Assembly (NCBI RefSeq): GCF_009733595.1
Contig: NZ_WOFH01000001.1
Coordinates: 620,001 to 684,000, forward strand
DNA length: 64,000 bases
DNA from: Actinomadura litoris
GTDB lineage: Bacteria; Actinomycetota; Actinomycetes; Streptosporangiales; Streptosporangiaceae
Reading direction: 5' to 3'
Shown: positions 33,358 to 41,929 of the stretch, one piece after another
How the letters are laid out: each line of letters opens with the position of its first letter
How positions within the stretch are numbered: the first letter of the stretch is position 1
Position numbers and translations under genes: made by a program
Notes under the pieces: generated by a model
What the model saw: only the letters and a program-made list of their open reading frames with translations
Told to the model about the DNA's origin: nothing
Database searches by the model: none

Positions 33358-35670
33358 GTGAAAAGTCATGTCGGCATCACCGCCTCGGTCGCGTTGACCC
33401 TGGCGGCGAGTACGGTGGCGGCCGTTTCCGGGGCGAGTGCGGCCGTCGCGGGAACGAGCTACACCGAACGTGCGCCAAGACCCTACGAAGTGACCTCCAA
33501 ACGTCCGAAGGCGCCGTTCGCGGTCGCCCCGCGGCGCCTGAACGTCCCGCTGGCCTGGTCGAAGACCGCCGCCAAGCCGGTCAGCCGGGCTATCACTTAC
33601 CGCAACAACACGCGCAAGGCCATGCAGGTGCGGCTGAAAGTGAACCTGCGCGACCGTTCCGGACGCGCGGTCCCCGCCGCCCTGGCGAGGTTGTCGACGA
33701 CCTCCCTGACCGTCCAGGCCGGACGGGAGGCCGGGGTCGACCTGGAACTGCGTCGCGACGGGACCAAGCCCGGCGCCTACCACGGCACCGTCCAGGTCTC
33801 CTCCGCCGCGGGCGAGCCGCTCGGTTCCACGGCGGTGTCGGTCGACCTCCGGGCACCGGTCCCCGCCCCCGCCGCCGCGGTCGGGCCCGTCACCGCGTCC
33901 GCGAACTCCATCGTCGCCGACCTCGCCTCACCCGGCATTCCGGACCTGACGCGGCGCTACCCGCTCACCTACCGCAACACCGGGTCGAAGCCGGTCACGC
34001 TGCGGCTGGCCGCCGACATGAACGGCCCGGGCGGCGAGCCGACCCCGGCTCCCGCGGCGCTCCTCCAGGTGCCCGGCCAGGTGACCGTTCCCGCCCGGGG
34101 CACCGCGAAGGTGACGCTGACCTTCCGGGGCGCGAAGATCCCGCACGGCCGCTACCTCGGTGCCCTGGTCGCGACCGGCACCGACGGAACCACGAAGGTG
34201 ACGACCACGCTCGTGGCCGACGTCGGCCGGGAGAAGTACAACGTCGCGGTCAACCTGCTCGACCGCGACGGCGCCGTGCCGACCCAGCCGACCTGGGTCT
34301 ACGCCTGGGGCGTCTCGGACGGCGGACGCTGGATGCGCGAGGTCGTGAACGGCAGGGACGTCTTCGAACTGCCGCCCGGCACCTACGACATCACCACCGC
34401 GATCACCACCGGCGCGGGCGAGACCCTGATCAACCACCGGGTCACGGTCGACGACTGGGACCTCGACCTGCGGATGGACGCCCGCGAGGGCAGGCCGGTC
34501 GAGCTGAGCCCTCAGGGCATCGGCGTTCCCGGCGAGATCGAGGCCTGGTACGACACCCCCTGGTACAGCTTCAACGCCGTGGGGCCCGAGGGTTCGGTCT
34601 TCGCCGTCTGGCACGGCCCGGACGAGGTCAAGGACAACGTCGGCTTCCAGGTCACGGGGTGGGGCAAGCGCGACGCCACCGGCGGCCCGGGAGCGGCCTA
34701 CATCCTGAGGCGGCGCTTCGACGGACGGATCCCGTCCGCCACCGTGTGGCACCCGAGCCCGGACGAGCTGAGCGTGACCCGCAACCACTTCCGTTCGGTG
34801 AACCTCTCCGGCTTCGGCGAGCTCAACGTCACGGGTGGTTACGTCGACAAGATGCGGTTGAAGGTGACCCTCCCGCAGACCGTCACCACCTACATCGAGC
34901 CGGGCCTGGTCTACAGCCGGGAGCTGGGTTACGGAATCGAGTACGGGAAGTGGGCGGAGATCGCCGACTACCGGATCGAGGCGCAACGGGGGGAACGCGA
35001 CGACGTCTGGAACGGCGCGGTCCTCGCCCCGGGCGCCTTCGCCGAGAACAGGCCGTACCGCGGTTCGAACGGTCAACTGTCGGTGTCCGCCTACGACCAG
35101 TACACCGACGCGTCCGGACGGACCGGCTCGATGGACCGGACGGCCAACGCGTTCACCCTCACCGCGGACGGCCAGACGATCGGTACCGGTACGGGACAGC
35201 TGTATGCCACCCTCCCGCCTGAGTCCAAGCGCTACACCCTCACCTGGAACCGCACCGCCCACCCCGAGATCGCCAAGTTCTCCACCGCGATCACGACCGA
35301 GTGGTCGTTCGAGTCGCACCACATCGAGTGGCAGAGCCAGATCCTTCCGCTGCACCTGCTGCGGCTCGCGGTGCCGGGTCTGGACGACGCCAACACCGCC
35401 GCGCCGGGCTCCCGCACACAGATCCCGGTGAAGGTGGAGCCGGTCACGGGCCTGCCCGCACCCGAGATCACTTCAATGTCGGTCGAGACGTCCGCCGATG
35501 ACGGCAAGACCTGGCAGGCGGCCTCGGCCGCGGAAGAAGGCGGCAACTGGACCGCGACCGTGACCAACCCGGACACTCCCGGCTTCGTCTCCCTGCGGAT
35601 CAAGGCGGCCGACGCCGACGGCAACACCGTGAGCCAGACGTTCATCCGCGCCTACGGGGTGAGGGCCTGA
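33358..35670 (+). CDS. Large secreted multi-domain beta-sandwich protein
   Basis: 770 residues from the GTG at 33358 (TTGAGGTGATG upstream). A signal peptide (VALTLAASTVAAVSGASAAV) is followed by two Ig-like/Fn3-like sandwich repeats (~60-150, ~170-280; each with a RxxTYRNN/TGS motif), a carboxypeptidase-regulatory-like segment (FELPPGTYDITTAITTGAGE) and further beta-rich domains to the end (SVETSADDGKTWQAAS). No peptidase triad is visible. The layout resembles C-terminal regions of actinobacterial subtilases without the catalytic domain. It is coupled by TGATG to the next secreted-protein gene. Confidence 0.75.
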   Translation: MKSHVGITASVALTLAASTVAAVSGASAAVAGTSYTERAPRPYEVTSKRPKAPFAVAPRRLNVPLAWSKTAAKPVSRAITYRNNTRKAMQVRLKVNLRDRSGRAVPAALARLSTTSLTVQAGREAGVDLELRRDGTKPGAYHGTVQVSSAAGEPLGSTAVSVDLRAPVPAPAAAVGPVTASANSIVADLASPGIPDLTRRYPLTYRNTGSKPVTLRLAADMNGPGGEPTPAPAALLQVPGQVTVPARGTAKVTLTFRGAKIPHGRYLGALVATGTDGTTKVTTTLVADVGREKYNVAVNLLDRDGAVPTQPTWVYAWGVSDGGRWMREVVNGRDVFELPPGTYDITTAITTGAGETLINHRVTVDDWDLDLRMDAREGRPVELSPQGIGVPGEIEAWYDTPWYSFNAVGPEGSVFAVWHGPDEVKDNVGFQVTGWGKRDATGGPGAAYILRRRFDGRIPSATVWHPSPDELSVTRNHFRSVNLSGFGELNVTGGYVDKMRLKVTLPQTVTTYIEPGLVYSRELGYGIEYGKWAEIADYRIEAQRGERDDVWNGAVLAPGAFAENRPYRGSNGQLSVSAYDQYTDASGRTGSMDRTANAFTLTADGQTIGTGTGQLYATLPPESKRYTLTWNRTAHPEIAKFSTAITTEWSFESHHIEWQSQILPLHLLRLAVPGLDDANTAAPGSRTQIPVKVEPVTGLPAPEITSMSVETSADDGKTWQAASAAEEGGNWTATVTNPDTPGFVSLRIKAADADGNTVSQTFIRAYGVRA

Positions 35671-36347
35671 TGCGCCGATTCACGATCTTCACAGCGACCG
35701 CCGGGGCTCTCGTGGCGTTGCTGCCCCTCCAGGCCGGCCCGGCGGCCGCGGCCCCGGCCACCGGCACCGCGCGCGCCTGCGATCCCCATCTGACCGGGTT
35801 CTCCCTCCCGACCCCCGACCTCTTCACCGCCGACGAGGTGACGGGCACGGTCCAGGCGAGCTGCGCCCCGTCCGAGGACATCGCGGTGGGCCTCGCCACC
35901 GGCGACCGGCGCGTGACGGTGCCGCCGCTCGCGATCGTCCCGGCCGGGCGGACGACCGCCGCGTTCCCGCTCAAGGTCAGGGAGGCGCCATCCGACCAGT
36001 TCAAGACCAAGGTGGCCGCGCGGTACGGCGCCGACCTCCTCGCTCAGCCCGTGACGGTCAGCCCCGGCCTCAAGGCGTTCACGCTGCGCCCCGAGTCGGA
36101 CGGCGTATACGTGTACGGGGAGATCTCGCTCTGGGGACTCTCCCCGACGGGCGGAACCGTCGTGCGCCTCACGAGCGACAGTCCTCTGCTCAATCCGCCC
36201 ACTACCAAGACGGTCCGTCCGAACGTGCTGGGAGAGGACTTCCGCTTCGCGGCCGAGAGGGTGACCTCGCCTCAGAAGGTTCATGTCACCGCCACAGTCG
36301 GAACTCGGACGATGACCGCTGAAGTCACGCTGGTCCCGTCCGCCTGA
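35670..36347 (+). CDS. Secreted protein of unknown function, partner of the upstream gene
   Basis: 225 residues. A signal peptide (MRRFTIFTATAGALVALLPL then QAGPAAA) precedes a mature beta-rich domain with two cysteines (RACDPHLTG, QASCAPSED). The start overlaps the preceding stop as TGATG, so the two proteins are translated together. The operon ends at a strong hairpin. Function unknown. Confidence 0.75.
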   Translation: MRRFTIFTATAGALVALLPLQAGPAAAAPATGTARACDPHLTGFSLPTPDLFTADEVTGTVQASCAPSEDIAVGLATGDRRVTVPPLAIVPAGRTTAAFPLKVREAPSDQFKTKVAARYGADLLAQPVTVSPGLKAFTLRPESDGVYVYGEISLWGLSPTGGTVVRLTSDSPLLNPPTTKTVRPNVLGEDFRFAAERVTSPQKVHVTATVGTRTMTAEVTLVPSA

Positions 36348-36357
36348 CACGTTGGAA

Positions 36358-36391
36358 GGAGGCCCCGGAGCCGGACGGCTCCGGGGCCTCC
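36358..36391. terminator. Strong bidirectional hairpin terminator
   Basis: A perfect 15-bp stem (GGAGGCCCCGGAGCC at 36358-36372 with its complement at 36377-36391) closes on a 4-nt loop. It lies between the convergent secreted-protein operon and the DUF6939-like gene and can end both transcripts. Confidence 0.85.
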
Positions 36392-36393
36392 TG

Positions 36394-36921
36394 TCACGTC
36401 TGCTGGACGCGTTGCGCGACGAGCGCCGCGTGGGAGAGCGGCGTCGAGAGGTCGGCCACGTCCCCGTTGGTCGTGTAGTCGAGCAGGACGACGGTCCGGT
36501 GGTCGCTGAGTCCGCGCAGTTCGGCGACGAGTTCGGGGACGCGGTGGTCGAGCATCCAGCGATAGGTCGGGAGGTAGAGCAGGCGCCGGGCCCGCTCATA
36601 TCCGAGCAGTCGGCCGTCGAGGCGGTGGCCGAGCGGCGGGCCGAGCCGCCGGACCGTTCGCTTGATGCCCTTCATCGTCGCGACGTCCAGCTTGGTGAAA
36701 TCCTCCTGCTCGCCGGCGAACACCTTCAGCGCCTGCCAGACGCCTTCGACGGACTGCGACGTCCGGTCCGGATGGCCGGGCACCGGGATGCCGCCGTGCG
36801 GATAGAACGGGCTGAGGCGAACCCAGGGCTCGGCTCCCCGGGAGGTCACATCGAGGATCAGCGCGTCGGGGAAGTCCCGGCGAAGGGTGGTGCGGCGACG
36901 GCTCGCGACATGAAGCGGCAT
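36394..36921 (-). CDS. DUF6939-like conserved actinobacterial protein
   Basis: 175 residues from the ATG at 36921. The sequence (MPLHVASRRRTTLRRDFPDA, LDVTSRGAEPWVRLSPFYPH, VEGVWQALKVFAGEQEDFTK, VVLLDYTTNGDVADLSTPLS) matches a conserved family that I recall as DUF6939. It is cytosolic with no known activity; an enzyme-like or DNA/RNA-processing role is unproven. Its promoter would lie in the repeat-rich 36922-37504 interval. Confidence 0.7.
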   Translation of the reverse strand: MPLHVASRRRTTLRRDFPDALILDVTSRGAEPWVRLSPFYPHGGIPVPGHPDRTSQSVEGVWQALKVFAGEQEDFTKLDVATMKGIKRTVRRLGPPLGHRLDGRLLGYERARRLLYLPTYRWMLDHRVPELVAELRGLSDHRTVVLLDYTTNGDVADLSTPLSHAALVAQRVQQT

Positions 36922-37099
36922 GGAAGAAGCCGACCACCCGGGTCCGACAGTTCACCTCAAGGCGAGAAGACGAAACAGCACCCGGACGCGGCGCCCCGCC
37001 ACATCAGCGCCCCCACGTCCCAGACCCGCATCAGGGGCCCCGCATCAAGGGACACCACGTCCCCGGACGCCACGCCACCCCCCCCCCACATCACAACCC

Positions 37100-37163
37100 T
37101 TGCGTCACACGGCCCTTGCGTCACACGGCCCTTGCGTCACACGGCCCTTGCGTCACAGCCCTT
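37100..37163. repeat. 16-bp tandem repeat, four copies
   Basis: TTGCGTCACACGGCCC repeats at 37100, 37116, 37132 and 37148 (the last copy diverging at its end), then degrades into TTGCCTCA variants up to ~37220. Together with the following 14-bp array it forms a minisatellite-like block in a gene-free interval (36922-37504). Confidence 0.85.
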
Positions 37164-37226
37164 GCCTCCCTTGCCTCACAGCCCTTGCCTCACGGGCCCG
37201 GCCTCACGGGCCTGCCTTACGGGTCC

Positions 37227-37366
37227 TGCGTCACGGGTCCTGCGTCACGGGCCCTGCGTCACGGGCCCTGCGTCACGGGCCCTGCGTCACGGGCCCTGCG
37301 TCACGGGCCCTGCGTCACGGGCCCTGCGTCACGGGCCCTGCGTCACGGGCCCTGCGTCACGGGAGC
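37227..37366. repeat. 14-bp tandem repeat, ten copies
   Basis: TGCGTCACGGGYCC repeats ten times at an exact 14-bp period (37227, 37241, and so on to 37353). It shares the GCGTCAC core with the 16-bp array upstream, so one probably arose from the other. There are no spacers, so it is not CRISPR. A direct repeat of GGCTCCGGTTCAGGG follows at ~37377-37404. Confidence 0.9.
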
Positions 37367-37504
37367 CGTGGCAAGGGCTCCGGTTCAGGGGCTCCGGTTC
37401 AGGGGGTGCTGCGGCGTGCGGCGTGCGGTGGTGCGGCACCGGTCCCTGCGTGGGGGTACATGTCGCGGCTCTGTGTCGGGACTCCGCGTCCAAGGGGCGT
37501 CGCG

Positions 37505-38245
37505 TCAGGGGGTGCTTCGGGTGGTGAGGTTGTTGATGATCAAGGTGAGGGTGAAGTCGAAGCGGTCGTGGCCGGTGCCGGAGGTCAGTTCGGGTGCGTA
37601 GCGGCGGGTGTAGGGGAAGCGGTCGGCGGGGAGGGCGCCGAACCGGTCGATGAGCTCCTCCCGGCTGAGGACCCAGGCGTCTTCGCGGCGGCGTTGCCGT
37701 TGCTGGACGAGTGAGCGCTCCAGGGCGTAGCCGCTGACGTAGAGGGTGAGCGCGTCGAGCGTCCAGGCGGCGGTCTGCGGATCGATTCCTCCGGCGAGCA
37801 GGATCGCCAGGATTCCCTCGCCGACCCGGAGCGTTTCGAGGTGGGTGGGGACCATCGCCAGCGCGGCGCGGGAGACCCCGGGGTATTTCAGGTACTGGTC
37901 GCGGATCTGCCCGTACACGTCGAGGATCTGCTCCCGCCACCTGGCCGGGTTGGGTTCGGGGATCTCGATCTCGGCGCAGAGCCGGGCGATGAGCAGGTCG
38001 TCGAGGTCGTCCTTGTTGAGGATGTGCGCGTACAGCGAGGACGGGCCGGTGCCGAGCACGGCGGCGACCCGGCGGATCGTCAGCGCGTCGTAGCCTTCGG
38101 TGGCGATGACCTGCAACGCGGCGTCGGTTATCCGGTCGGGCGTGATGGGCCTCTTGCGCGGCGCGGGCGAGGTGGGGTCGGCCTGGGGCGGCGCGTGGCG
38201 GGCGGCGCGTTCCGCCGCGCGGCGCCGTCGGGGATCGGCGGGCAT
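37505..38245 (-). CDS. TetR-family transcriptional repressor
   Basis: 246 residues from the ATG at 38245 (GTG at 38254 is in frame). A basic, Pro-rich extension of ~35 residues precedes the TetR HTH (ITDAALQVIATEGYDALTIR then RVAAVLGTGPSSLYAHI) and a TetR_C-type ligand domain. The minus-strand -10-like TATAGT at 38258-38253 is next to operator copy 1. It is divergent from a DHA2 MFS gene and very probably represses both through three ACGAACTTAGTTCGT-type sites. Confidence 0.92.
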   Translation of the reverse strand: MPADPRRRRAAERAARHAPPQADPTSPAPRKRPITPDRITDAALQVIATEGYDALTIRRVAAVLGTGPSSLYAHILNKDDLDDLLIARLCAEIEIPEPNPARWREQILDVYGQIRDQYLKYPGVSRAALAMVPTHLETLRVGEGILAILLAGGIDPQTAAWTLDALTLYVSGYALERSLVQQRQRRREDAWVLSREELIDRFGALPADRFPYTRRYAPELTSGTGHDRFDFTLTLIINNLTTRSTP

Positions 38246-38260
38246 GCCGCCCACTATAGC

Positions 38261-38320
38261 TTGACACGAACTTAGTTCGTTATGTAGGAACTTAGTTCGT
38301 GACTACCGAACTTAGTTCGT
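38261..38320. promoter_or_regulatory. Promoter with three phased TetR operators
   Basis: The palindrome CGAACTTAGTTCG occurs in three copies (38266-38280, 38287-38300 with one mismatch, 38307-38320) whose centres are exactly 20 bp apart. TTGACA at 38261-38266 and TAGGAA at 38285-38290 fit -35/-10 elements, placing transcription start near the GTG at 38299. Operator 3 therefore lies inside the first codons of the MFS gene. Confidence 0.8.
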
Positions 38321-39744
38321 CAACAACGACACGGGTGGTTCCGCTCCCGCTTGGCCGGGCCTGGCTGGTGCTGGTGGTCGTGGTCCTCGCCGAGCTGATG
38401 GACCTGATCGACACCAGCGTCGCCAACCTCGCCGGGCCCTCGATCCGCGCCGATCTCGGCGGAGGGCCGATGACCCTCCAGTGGGTGCTGTCCGCCTACA
38501 CCGCCGCCTTCGCGCTCGGCCTCGTGACCTCGGGCAGGCTCGGCGACCTGGTGGGCCGCCGGCGGCTGTTCCTGGTCGGCATCGGCGGCTTCACCCTCGC
38601 CTCACTGGCCTGCGGCCTCGCGCCCGGCGCGGGCTTCCTGATCGGCGCCCGGCTGTTCCAGGGGCTGTTCGGGGCGGTGATGATCCCGCAGGGCATGGCG
38701 CTGGTGAAGATCGTCTTCCCGCCCGAGCACCTGCGCAAGGCGCTGACGCCCTTCGGCCCGATCATGGGGCTGGCCATGGTGGCCGGCCCGATGCTCGCCG
38801 GCTGGCTGCTGCACCTGGACCTGTTCGGCGCCCGGTGGCGCTCGATCTTCCTGATCAACGTCCCGTTCGGCGTCCTCGCCGCCGCGCTCGGCTGGTACGT
38901 CCTGCCACGGCACGGCGGCGAGGATCGCGGCGCCCGTCTCGACCTCGCCGGGGTGGGCCTGCTCACCGCCGGTTCGGCGCTGTTGATCGTCCCGCTCATC
39001 CAGGGCCGCGAGCTGGGCTGGCCCGCGTGGAGTCTCGCGATGATCGCCGCCTCGCCGGCGGCCTTCGGGCTGTTCGCCGCGTCCGAGCGCCGTAGCGACC
39101 ATCCGGTCATCACCCCGTCGCTGTTCGGCAGGCGCGGGTTCGTCGTGGGACTGCTGATCGTCGGCGGGTTCTACGCCGCGCTCAGCGGGTTCGTCCTGGT
39201 GGTCAACCTGCTGCTCCAGTCGGGGTTGGGCTGGACGCCGCTGCGCACCGGTCTCGCACTCGTCCCCTGGGCGGTGGGCACCGCCGCCGCGACGCTGCTG
39301 TCGGGCGCGGTGCTCGCCGAGAGGCTCGGACGCACCAGCCTGCACCTGGGTCTTTCCATTGCCATCGTGGGCCTGCTCGGGCTGTGGTGGAGCACCGCGC
39401 ATTGGGGCGACGCCATCACCATGTGGAGGCTGGCACCGGCCCTGTGCGTGACCGGCATCGGCTCCGGGCTGCTGTTCATCCCGTTGTTCGACTACATCCT
39501 CGGCGACGCCCGCGCCGAGGAGGTCGGCACCGGCGCGGGAATGCTCAACGCCGCCCAGCAATTCGCCGGTGCCATCGGCGTGGCCGCGCTCGGCACCGCC
39601 TTCTTCGCCCGGGTGGGACGGCCGTCCACCGCGTCCTATCTCGCCGCGGCCGGATTGGTGTTCGCCGTCTGCGCCGGGATCTTCGCCTTGGCGCTCCTGC
39701 TGGTCGGCCTCCTGCCCAGGCACTCCCAGCAGTCCCCTCACTAG
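38299..39744 (+). CDS. MFS transporter, DHA2 (14-TM) drug-efflux type
   Basis: 481 residues from the GTG at 38299, which coincides with the predicted transcript start and has no Shine-Dalgarno sequence, so it is probably leaderless; a GTG about ten codons in is an alternative. About 14 hydrophobic segments; LAELMDLIDTSVANLAGPSI is the DHA2 opening and GRLGDLVGRRRLFL the loop 2-3 motif. It is repressed by the divergent TetR. The stop codon TAG at 39742-39744 is formed by the target duplication and first base of a MITE-like insertion, so the native C-terminus was changed. Confidence 0.9.
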   Translation: MTTELSSSTTTRVVPLPLGRAWLVLVVVVLAELMDLIDTSVANLAGPSIRADLGGGPMTLQWVLSAYTAAFALGLVTSGRLGDLVGRRRLFLVGIGGFTLASLACGLAPGAGFLIGARLFQGLFGAVMIPQGMALVKIVFPPEHLRKALTPFGPIMGLAMVAGPMLAGWLLHLDLFGARWRSIFLINVPFGVLAAALGWYVLPRHGGEDRGARLDLAGVGLLTAGSALLIVPLIQGRELGWPAWSLAMIAASPAAFGLFAASERRSDHPVITPSLFGRRGFVVGLLIVGGFYAALSGFVLVVNLLLQSGLGWTPLRTGLALVPWAVGTAAATLLSGAVLAERLGRTSLHLGLSIAIVGLLGLWWSTAHWGDAITMWRLAPALCVTGIGSGLLFIPLFDYILGDARAEEVGTGAGMLNAAQQFAGAIGVAALGTAFFARVGRPSTASYLAAAGLVFAVCAGIFALALLLVGLLPRHSQQSPH

Positions 39745-39882
39745 GGCGTTTCTGATGGATCATCAGGGCGACCTTGCGGGTCCTGGAACGGCTCCACAAA
39801 CCACCTCTCGGCGACCTGCTGCCACAGCAGCAACAACCACGTTGCTCGTTGGGTCCGCCCAAGATTCATCAGAAGCGCCCTA
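39742..39882. mobile_element. MITE-like element with IS5/IS427-type ends
   Basis: Terminal inverted repeats ACTAGGGCGTTTCTGATGGAT (39740-39760, counted with flank) and its imperfect complement (39864-39884) match at 19 of 21 positions. The element proper (about 39744-39880, 137 bp) starts GGGCG, ends CGCCC and is flanked by TA on both sides in a CTA...TAG context, as expected for IS427-group insertion into CTAG. It has no transposase gene and would be mobilised in trans. Confidence 0.75.
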
Positions 39883-40044
39883 GTGCTCGCGAATCCTGAT
39901 GGCGCCACGGACGGCTCTCGCTTCAGCCGTGCGCTGGTGGGGCCAGCCCTACCTCGGGCATTCCGGAGAGCCCCATGGGCGGGCCGCGCCGGCGCGCCAT
40001 AGCGTTCTTCCTGCCTATGGCAGTGACAGCCAATCGGGGGATTT

Positions 40045-41664
40045 GTGAAAAAGGTTATCGTCGCGGTCGCGACGGCCGGTCTGAGCATCGCCGGAGTCGG
40101 TGCCACAAGCGCGTCCGCGGACGCGGGGACGCCCGAGGTGTTCCGTCCCGCGAATCTGAAATGGCACGGTTGCGACACCGAACTCGTCAACGAGGTCAAG
40201 CGCTACGACCGCCTCGGACCGGTCGCCGTCTCCAAGATCATCCAGTGCGCCGAGCTGGACGTCCCGCTGGACCACGCCCGCCCGGACGGCCAGAGGATCA
40301 CGCTCCAGCTGACCCGGACCCCGCACCAGGGCCCCGGCAAGGCCAAGGGCGACATCGTGGTCAACCCGGGTGGTCCAGGGGCCAAGGGATCCCTGTTCGG
40401 CCCCGCCTTCTATGCCCAGAACTCCGCGCCGATGCGGGCGGCCTACAACGTCATCGGCTTCGACCCGCGCGGCATCGGCTTCAGCAAGCCCGCGCTCAGC
40501 TGCGACACCGGATACGGCAACGCGCCCCGGCCGGCCTACGGCCATGGGGATCCCAAGCTCGAAGCGGCCTGGCTGAAGCGGTCGAAGTCCTACGCCGACG
40601 CCTGCGCCCGCAAATACGGCAAGGGAACGCCGGTGAACCTGCTCGACCACATGAAGACCATCGACGCGGTTCGCGACATGGACATCATCCGGGCCGCCCT
40701 CGGTGACAGGAAGCTCGACTACTACGGCGGTTCCTACGGCACCTACCTCGGCCAGGTCTACGCCACGGTGTTCCCCAAGCGGGTCGGCAAGATGGTGCTG
40801 GACGGCAATGCCGGCCCGGCCAATGTCTGGTACGAAGCCCAGGCTCCCCAGAACATCGCGTTCAACGAGAACATGGAGTACTACTTCGGCTGGCTGGCGC
40901 GATATGACGACCGTTATCACCTGGGCAAGACCCAGGCGGCGGTACGGAAGTTCTACTACGACCTGGAGTCCAGGCTCACCAGATCGCCCATCGTCAAGAA
41001 CGGCGTCGCGGTCGGTGCCGCCGAACTCGTGGACACCGTCCAGAACGTCGCCTACCGGCGCGCCCAGGCCATTTGGCACACCTATGCCTCCGGCCTTTCC
41101 GCCTACAAATCCGGCGACCTGGACACCTTCCTCGACACCTTCGGCGCCACCACGGCAGGCGGCCAGGACGACAACGAGTTCGCCGCCTACCACGCCATCC
41201 AGTGCAGTGACGTGAAGTGGCCGAAGAGCTGGCGGAAGTGGCGCGCCGACGCGTCCCGCATGGATCGCGAGGCGCCGTTCTCGACCTGGTTCAACGTCTG
41301 GTACAACGCGCCCTGCATGTTCTGGCAGGCCACACCGGGAACGCCGGTGAAGGTCGGGCACACGCGGGACCTGCCCAAGAACATTCTGCTGTTCAACGCC
41401 ACCAACGACGCGGCCACCCCGTACGCGGACGCGCTGGAGGTGCAGAAGATCTTCAACGCCCATCTCGTCGTCCATGACGGCGAGCGCACGCATTGCGTCG
41501 TGCATCGCGGTGATCTCCGTCCGGGCGGCCTGGACTCCTATTTCGACGCCTACTGGCTTCAGGACGAACTGCCCGACAAGCGCACCGTGCACGTCTCCCC
41601 GCTCGGTGACCCGACCCCGCCGCCGCTGAACCCGCCCCCCGCGGCGGCCTCCCCCAGGACGTGA
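40045..41664 (+). CDS. Secreted alpha/beta-hydrolase peptidase, S33 (tripeptidyl aminopeptidase-like)
   Basis: 539 residues from a GTG start. A signal peptide (MKKVIVAVATAGLSIAGVGA) precedes an S33 hydrolase: NPGGPGAKG oxyanion loop, nucleophile S230 in GGSYGT, D455 in NATNDAATP, H483 in ERTHCVVH, and a large lid with the family cysteines. It probably removes N-terminal tri/dipeptides from secreted proteins. A Pro-rich tail ends the protein. It follows the MITE by ~160 bp and is monocistronic, ending before a hairpin. Confidence 0.88.
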   Translation: MKKVIVAVATAGLSIAGVGATSASADAGTPEVFRPANLKWHGCDTELVNEVKRYDRLGPVAVSKIIQCAELDVPLDHARPDGQRITLQLTRTPHQGPGKAKGDIVVNPGGPGAKGSLFGPAFYAQNSAPMRAAYNVIGFDPRGIGFSKPALSCDTGYGNAPRPAYGHGDPKLEAAWLKRSKSYADACARKYGKGTPVNLLDHMKTIDAVRDMDIIRAALGDRKLDYYGGSYGTYLGQVYATVFPKRVGKMVLDGNAGPANVWYEAQAPQNIAFNENMEYYFGWLARYDDRYHLGKTQAAVRKFYYDLESRLTRSPIVKNGVAVGAAELVDTVQNVAYRRAQAIWHTYASGLSAYKSGDLDTFLDTFGATTAGGQDDNEFAAYHAIQCSDVKWPKSWRKWRADASRMDREAPFSTWFNVWYNAPCMFWQATPGTPVKVGHTRDLPKNILLFNATNDAATPYADALEVQKIFNAHLVVHDGERTHCVVHRGDLRPGGLDSYFDAYWLQDELPDKRTVHVSPLGDPTPPPLNPPPAAASPRT

Positions 41665-41680
41665 TCAAGAAGTAGCATGC

Positions 41681-41710
41681 GAAGAGCCCTCGGTCGTCCG
41701 GGGGCCCTTC
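41681..41710. terminator. Imperfect hairpin after the S33 peptidase
   Basis: GAAGAGCCCTCGG pairs with CCGGGGGCCCTTC around TCGT (41681-41710) with small mismatches. It is 17 bp after the stop codon. Confidence 0.5.
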
Positions 41711-41929
41711 ACCCGCGGTCCCGGCGGTCGAAGCAAGGGCTGGAACCGAAGCGGTTCGCCACCGCCGCAGGCCCGCCATGGGCGCCGCCTTGTGGAAACC
41801 ATGGCCGTTCGTTTCCCGAGAGTTGCTCCGCTCACGGCGCACGCCGGGTTGTCCCCCGATCCCGACTCCATTACCTTCCATATTTGGATGATTACTCTAT
41901 GTAATCGCATGTCAGAGAATCGGGGAGCC

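Noticed and set aside
37100..37366. CRISPR-like array
   Set aside because: Units are directly adjacent with no unique spacers, and no cas genes are nearby; it is a simple tandem repeat.
36394..38267. Minus-strand long frame through the tandem repeats
   Set aside because: Its open character follows from the 14-bp/42-bp periodicity of the repeat, not from coding selection.
39742..39882. Complete insertion sequence
   Set aside because: At ~137 bp with no transposase frame it can only be a MITE-like derivative.
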